A stretch of DNA of 64,000 nucleotides, from NCBI GenBank assembly GCA_016617855.1, contig JAECUM010028771.1:21308-85307 (forward strand). Reading direction: 5' to 3'. The position numbers were made by a program, and so were the translations under genes. The notes beneath the pieces are model-generated. The model saw nothing but the letters and a program-made list of their open reading frames with translations, searched no databases and was not told where the DNA came from. Positions 60,647 to 64,000 of the stretch are shown piece after piece; the stretch's first letter is position 1, and each line of letters opens with the position of its first letter. The DNA is from Megalonaias nervosa. Its lineage: Eukaryota; Mollusca; Bivalvia; Unionida; Unionidae.

Positions 60647-61087
60647 CTAGTTTTGCCAGGGATTTTGTTTAGCCATTATCACATTAACTCCACCTTCACT
60701 TTCATTATCACTTTCATTTTCACTTTTATTTTCATTTTTATTTTCACAATACTCTCTTAACTGTCTTATACGAAAGTTTATAATCTTTTTCTGTTCGTAT
60801 TCATGAGATAATTCTAACTTAATTTTGTCAATAGTTTGCGAGAGAGGTACAAACAGCTTTACCTGATTATCTGTAACTGTTGCCAGCGACTGTAACATTG
60901 CCGGCTGGATAAATTTCATGAATTTATAATAAGATGGTAAAGTGTATCTGTTTTCTAATTTGCGTTGTTGTAATGATTCAAAATCACATAGAATTTTTTC
61001 AGGATTAAGATTATCAGATATATTTACACCGTTATGCTGTAATTTTTTAATCGCAGAAATAATAACATTAATGTTTTCGGAATTCAT
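60647..61087 (-). CDS. Unrecognised 146-aa ORF with acidic tail
   Basis: Intact frame from ATG with an AT-rich upstream 'TATAATATA'. Predicted mostly helical (ESLQQRKLENRYTLPSYYKF; TIDKIKLELSHEYEQKKI) and ending in a Glu/Asn/Ser run near 115-131, then VNVIMAKQNPWQN. I recognise no family. It is convergent with the structural-like ORF, 97 bp apart. Intactness in a window where nearly every transposon gene is broken suggests it is young or functional. Confidence 0.5.
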   Translation of the reverse strand: MNSENINVIISAIKKLQHNGVNISDNLNPEKILCDFESLQQRKLENRYTLPSYYKFMKFIQPAMLQSLATVTDNQVKLFVPLSQTIDKIKLELSHEYEQKKIINFRIRQLREYCENKNENKSENESDNESEGGVNVIMAKQNPWQN

Positions 61088-61144
61088 TATATTATAAATG
61101 TTTGTTTAATATAAAAATAAAATAAAAATAATAGTCCCTAAGGA

Positions 61145-61485
61145 CTGTTTCAAGATGATTATATACATATGAAGATGATTATATACACATGATTATGATT
61201 ATATACATATTATTATATACATATTATAATGATTATATACATATTATTATGATTATATACATATGATTATGATTATATACACATGATTATGATTATGATT
61301 ATATACATATGATTATGATTATATACACATGATTATGATTATATACACATGATTATGATTATATACATATGATTATGATTATATACATATGATTATGATT
61401 ATATACACATGATTATGATTATATACACATGATTATGATTATATACATATGATTATGATTATATCATATGATTATGATTATATCT
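61145..61485. repeat. 20-bp tandem array 'atgattatgattatatacac'
   Basis: About 14 copies of a 20-bp unit alternating 'acatat' and 'acacat'; entirely A, T, G and C-poor. It lies just upstream of the acidic-tailed ORF's start. Confidence 0.93.
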
Positions 61486-61555
61486 TAATTAAGGACAGCA
61501 CAAAACACAGAATCTTAATTACAGTAGCGTATTTACAGCAAGCATATTTACAGCA

Positions 61556-61930
61556 CAGTTACATATAAACTTAATTCTAAGAACTTTAACTCTAGAACAA
61601 CACAGTTACATATAAACTTATCTTATGGACGCATTCGCATAGACACATCCCACAGCGAATTCCTAATCGAAACGAAATATTAGAAACTCAGAGGGCTGTC
61701 TAGGCATTGCGATTTTATGTACACCCCCCCCCAAATCAAGCATATTTACAGTAATGTATTTACAGTAACAAGCATATTTACAGCAATTATGTACAAGGTT
61801 TTGTTGTGGACGGCACAGTTGCATATAAACTTAATTCTAAGAACGTTAACTCTAGGACAACACAGTTACATATAAACTTAATTCTAAGAACGTTAACATA
61901 GGACAACACAGTTACATATAAACTTAACTA
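61556..61930. repeat. Five direct repeats of 'cagttacatataaactta'
   Basis: Copies at 61556, 61603, 61816, 61863 and 61909, with 46-47-bp spacing in the two groups, each followed by 'attctaagaac' and 'ttaac'. A C9 run lies between the groups near 61723. No gene. Confidence 0.88.
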
Positions 61931-61953
61931 ACTTATCTTAGGGCTTCTTTACG

Positions 61954-62060
61954 TTTCAATAGAAACTTGCACACTCTCCCACATAATCAACCCGGGGGAG
62001 TGCAAAAGTACACCCACCACGTGTTGACATGGTGGGAAAGTGTGTAAATTTCTATTGAAA
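61954..62060. other. Inverted repeat able to form a three-way junction
   Basis: Outer stem TTTCAATAGAAA (61954-61965) with TTTCTATTGAAA (62049-62060), 12 bp perfect. Inside are two arms: 'gcacactctccc' with 'gggggagtgc', and 'cccacca' (62013 region) with 'tggtggg'. Alternatively the whole left side to 61982 pairs with 62032-62060 at 26 of 29 positions. Function unknown. Confidence 0.6.
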
Positions 62061-62065
62061 GTAGA

Positions 62066-62087
62066 TTGGGGCGGCCTTCGGCCCCAA
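62066..62087. other. GC hairpin TTGGGGC...GCCCCAA
   Basis: 7-bp perfect stem around 'ggccttcg' in otherwise AT-rich DNA, 6 bp from the preceding inverted repeat. Confidence 0.7.
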
Positions 62088-62120
62088 CTAAATAAGTTTT
62101 TTTGCATAATATCGCCCTCG

Positions 62121-62202
62121 CAGACATTTCCCGTTCACGAGATTCGAACCACGGACCTTGAGCATGAGAGTGCAGCGCGTTAGCAATCGGTCACCGGACT
62201 TC
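62121..62202 (-). tRNA. tRNA-like sequence, degenerate
   Basis: On the minus strand an A-box-like TGACCGATTGC (62183-62193) and a B-box GGTTCGAATC (62141-62150) are properly spaced, and 'CTAACGCGCTGCACTCTCAT' resembles D-arm plus anticodon arm. The T-stem and anticodon stem do not pair well, so this is a pseudo-tRNA, tRNA-derived promoter or SINE head rather than a confident tRNA gene. No isotype assigned. Confidence 0.45.
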
Positions 62203-62266
62203 ATTATGTATACATAATGAAAATATTAGTATATAGTTAGCGCGTAATGTACCTAAAGTATACAGA

Positions 62267-62372
62267 ATAAAATCAGAATTTATTGTAAATGTATTGTGAA
62301 TTTCTTAATAAAATCAGAATTTATTGTAAATGTATTGTGGATTTCTTAATAAAATCAGAATTTATTTTCAGT
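62267..62372. repeat. 41-bp tandem repeat x 2.6
   Basis: 'aataaaatcagaatttattg' starts at 62267, 62308 and 62349. Copies are nearly identical. Confidence 0.93.
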
Positions 62373-62654
62373 TTCCAAATGCTTGAAACTGCATTACACA
62401 AAACCCACAGCTAAAAGTCTTGTTAATCAGACGTTGCCAAGGATACTAAAATAATCGATTAAGCTATACGAACACGCAATGCCATTCATTCTAAAAATAA
62501 CCTCATGTACAATTCACTGCTGGGTCGCACAAAGCGTTTCATAAGAACGTGGAAACATAAATATTATTGAGATTTTTACATGATCCATAGAATATTGTGC
62601 ATAATAGCATCATTATTTATACAACGATGAAATTATTGAAAATTCTCAATTGTT
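62373..62654. other. Non-coding part of island
   Basis: No ORF, repeat or structure recognised. Confidence 0.5.
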
Positions 62655-62864
62655 GTAGGGTCAAAACCCCAGCGATTCTCTAATTGATTTTGATGATTTC
62701 TTGATAAATTTCACAATAACTCAATAAAAACTGATAAAAAATTAGACATTTTGCTCAAAAGTCACTTCATTTTAGCAAACAATAGTGATATTTTAGCCAA
62801 AGATTTCTATAAAATCGAAAAATCATCAAAACCAATTAGAGAATCGCTGGGGTTTTGACCCTAC
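62655..62864. repeat. Inverted repeat, 45-bp arms, 120-bp loop (MITE-like)
   Basis: Arms 62655-62699 ('gtagggtcaaaaccccagcg' start) and 62820-62864 are complementary at 44 of 45 positions. The loop is AT-rich without a gene. No convincing target duplication. It could be a fold-back element or a structural element of the island. Confidence 0.85.
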
Positions 62865-63379
62865 CAGCGCTACAAAATCTAGCCGAATTTCATTGATGTT
62901 TGGTCATTTTTCATGCAAAAAACGAGATTTTCGAACAAAAAAGCAACAAAAAACGAGATTTTTGAACAAAATCAACAAAATAAAAAAACACTAAATATTT
63001 ATAAAGGCAATTTTTATTTGCAATACTGTTGAGATTTACATGCATAACTAAATTCATTGGAATGTTTTTACAGTCGAAGTTTGGACAATCAGAGAATGTG
63101 ATATGTGTTTTGTGTACTATTGAAACAGATATCACTTATAGGGTTGGACTCTTTCAGCCTGATAAGGTGCAAAAATCAATGTGATTTCTTGACCAAAACT
63201 CACAAGTACGACAAATGCAAGATTTACTATTATGCTTGACGGAGTTGTCTCGCTTCATTATCTGATACCATAAGAACATTATATACATCATGAAAAAAAC
63301 ACATACATGAAACATGAAACTAAACAAACACGTGAAACAAACTATGAAAGCAAAAAAGAGGAAAGAAAGAGATATTGGT
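62865..63379. other. Non-coding part of island
   Basis: Contains a repeated 'aaaaaacgagattttngaac' pair (62920-62965) and a minus-strand frame without coding character. Nothing else recognised. Confidence 0.5.
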
Positions 63380-63901
63380 TTATGAAGAAGGATCTGGTAG
63401 ACTAACATAGTGGAATATGATTTTTTGTCCACACCTCATTGAAAATGTAGATTTTTGTATATTATCTGCGACAAATTGTACCGATTGTGGATGAATACCA
63501 AAATATTTGGCAGCCGAATTAATTGATTTAAACACAATTTCTTCGCCATCTGTATTTACGGATTTAACAGCTTTTCGTCCGAATATTTTACACCTCCCTG
63601 TATTTCCCGACTTACAATTTTGATTCTGTGTAACAATTCGCAGGTTATCAAGCGAGTTATCAAGCTTATCACCACTAATGTGATCAATTATATGTCCATC
63701 TTTAATGATTCCAACATAACACTCGAACACGAACCTATGTGACAAATATCTTTTTTTCTGGCCGGCAGCAGTAAATCTAAGATAACCAGTATTATCAACA
63801 CTACCGACTGGTTTCTTTAATCTACAGTTTCTAATTACACCATCACGAGATGCTTCATAATTGATGATGATTGGATGCTTTACAAATTCATTTTGCTTCA
63901 T
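63380..63901 (-). CDS. HNH endonuclease with NUMOD-type flanks
   Basis: 173 aa, complete from ATG 63901. Residues about 13-48 look like a NUMOD4-type start (NYEASRDGVIRNCRLKKP, GYLRF), about 52-95 are the HNH core (SHRFVFECYVG, DGHIIDHISGDKLDNS, LDNLRIVTQNQN, with H55, D73-H74, N82 and N86), and about 110-150 resemble NUMOD1 (SINSAAKYFGIHPQSVQF), a helix-turn-helix DNA-binding motif. This architecture belongs to phage- and giant-virus-type homing or DNA-nicking endonucleases (family knowledge). It is rare in animal genomes. The ORF is intact and the gap to the upstream frame is only 29 bp, a viral-style spacing. A bacterial contaminant is unlikely, because the surrounding repeats are of the window's own style. 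Confidence 0.82.
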   Translation of the reverse strand: MKQNEFVKHPIIINYEASRDGVIRNCRLKKPVGSVDNTGYLRFTAAGQKKRYLSHRFVFECYVGIIKDGHIIDHISGDKLDNSLDNLRIVTQNQNCKSGNTGRCKIFGRKAVKSVNTDGEEIVFKSINSAAKYFGIHPQSVQFVADNIQKSTFSMRCGQKIIFHYVSLPDPSS

Positions 63902-63930
63902 TTATATACTAATATTATTTGTTTAAATCA

Positions 63931-64000
63931 TTAGTTTGAAAATCTAGCGAGATAATCTTCCTCCGTTTTTATAGGGGATTCAGAAGATGTGGTTTTTTTT
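63931..64000 (-). CDS. 3' end of a further ORF (runs off window)
   Basis: 22 codons ending SSESPIKTEEDYLARFSN-stop (TAA at 63931-63933), 29 bp upstream of the HNH gene on the same strand. No family recognised from so short a piece. Starts beyond 64000. Confidence 0.4.
   Translation of the reverse strand, partial: KKTTSSESPIKTEEDYLARFSN

Noticed and set aside
61954..62060. Hammerhead-type ribozyme
   Set aside because: The inverted repeat forms a three-way junction, but I do not see the conserved CUGAUGA and GAAA core strands at the junction.
62121..62202. Functional tRNA gene
   Set aside because: A and B boxes are fine, but the T-stem and anticodon stem do not pair, so only a tRNA-like call is kept.
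59907..64000. Bacterial or phage contamination explaining the HNH gene
   Set aside because: No Shine-Dalgarno-like sites, extreme AT content and minisatellites like the rest of the window, and a tRNA-like eukaryotic A/B-box sequence in between. Chimeric assembly remains possible and is listed as a refutation test.

Overview
This window looks like nuclear DNA from a marine lophotrochozoan, most likely a bivalve mollusc. It is AT-rich and intron-rich. It carries many long minisatellites, two tRNA-headed SINE copies of molluscan type, and nested Ty3/gypsy-like, DIRS-like and Polinton/Maverick-like relics. The species assignment is inference from the types of family seen; no database was searched.

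Host gene (about 38.9 kb down to 7.17 kb, minus strand). Eight exons can be chained with compatible splice phases at every join except one ambiguous acceptor. Together they encode a ROCO-type protein: a Roc GTPase part (DFAGQ and GTHID motifs), a COR domain, and a final exon carrying a DZIP3-like HEPN domain with an Rx4H motif (RNIIGH). The P-loop (G1) exon is not visible, so the true 5' end may lie outside the window or be lost. Exon 7 contains an in-frame TAA with clearly homologous coding sequence on both sides, so this copy is either a null allele, a pseudogene or a consensus error. This is the only convincing cellular gene here.

Introns. Intron 7 holds two SINEs. Intron 5 holds a degenerate Polinton-type integrase abutting a roughly 35-copy 48-bp minisatellite. 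Intron 4 holds a possible orphan plus-strand exon. Intron 3 holds tandem repeats, a diverged duplication and an LTR fragment. Intron 2 holds a 55-bp array, a duplicated segment of about 460 bp and a tyrosine-recombinase (DIRS-like) relic.

38.9-45 kb. Gene-poor DNA with a diverged duplication and a 24-bp minisatellite of about 56 copies made of two interleaved sequence variants.

45-59.3 kb. A block of retroelements: (i) a plus-strand gypsy pol relic; (ii) a second plus-strand element with 204-bp LTRs, whose RT is fused by deletion to the integrase core; (iii) inserted into the 3' LTR of (ii) with an ATAT target duplication, a minus-strand element whose pol order is protease-integrase-RT-RNase H (Gmr1-like), with a dead integrase and an internally deleted 5' LTR.

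59.9-64 kb. A compact, very AT-rich island of virus-like character: the C-terminal part of a Polinton/adintovirus-type structural-like protein, an unrecognised acidic-tailed ORF convergent with it, an intact HNH/NUMOD-type homing endonuclease ORF, and the end of a further ORF running off the window. Between them lie several direct-repeat families, a possible three-way-junction inverted repeat, a GC hairpin, a tRNA-like sequence and a 45-bp-arm inverted repeat. This island is the least explained part of the window.
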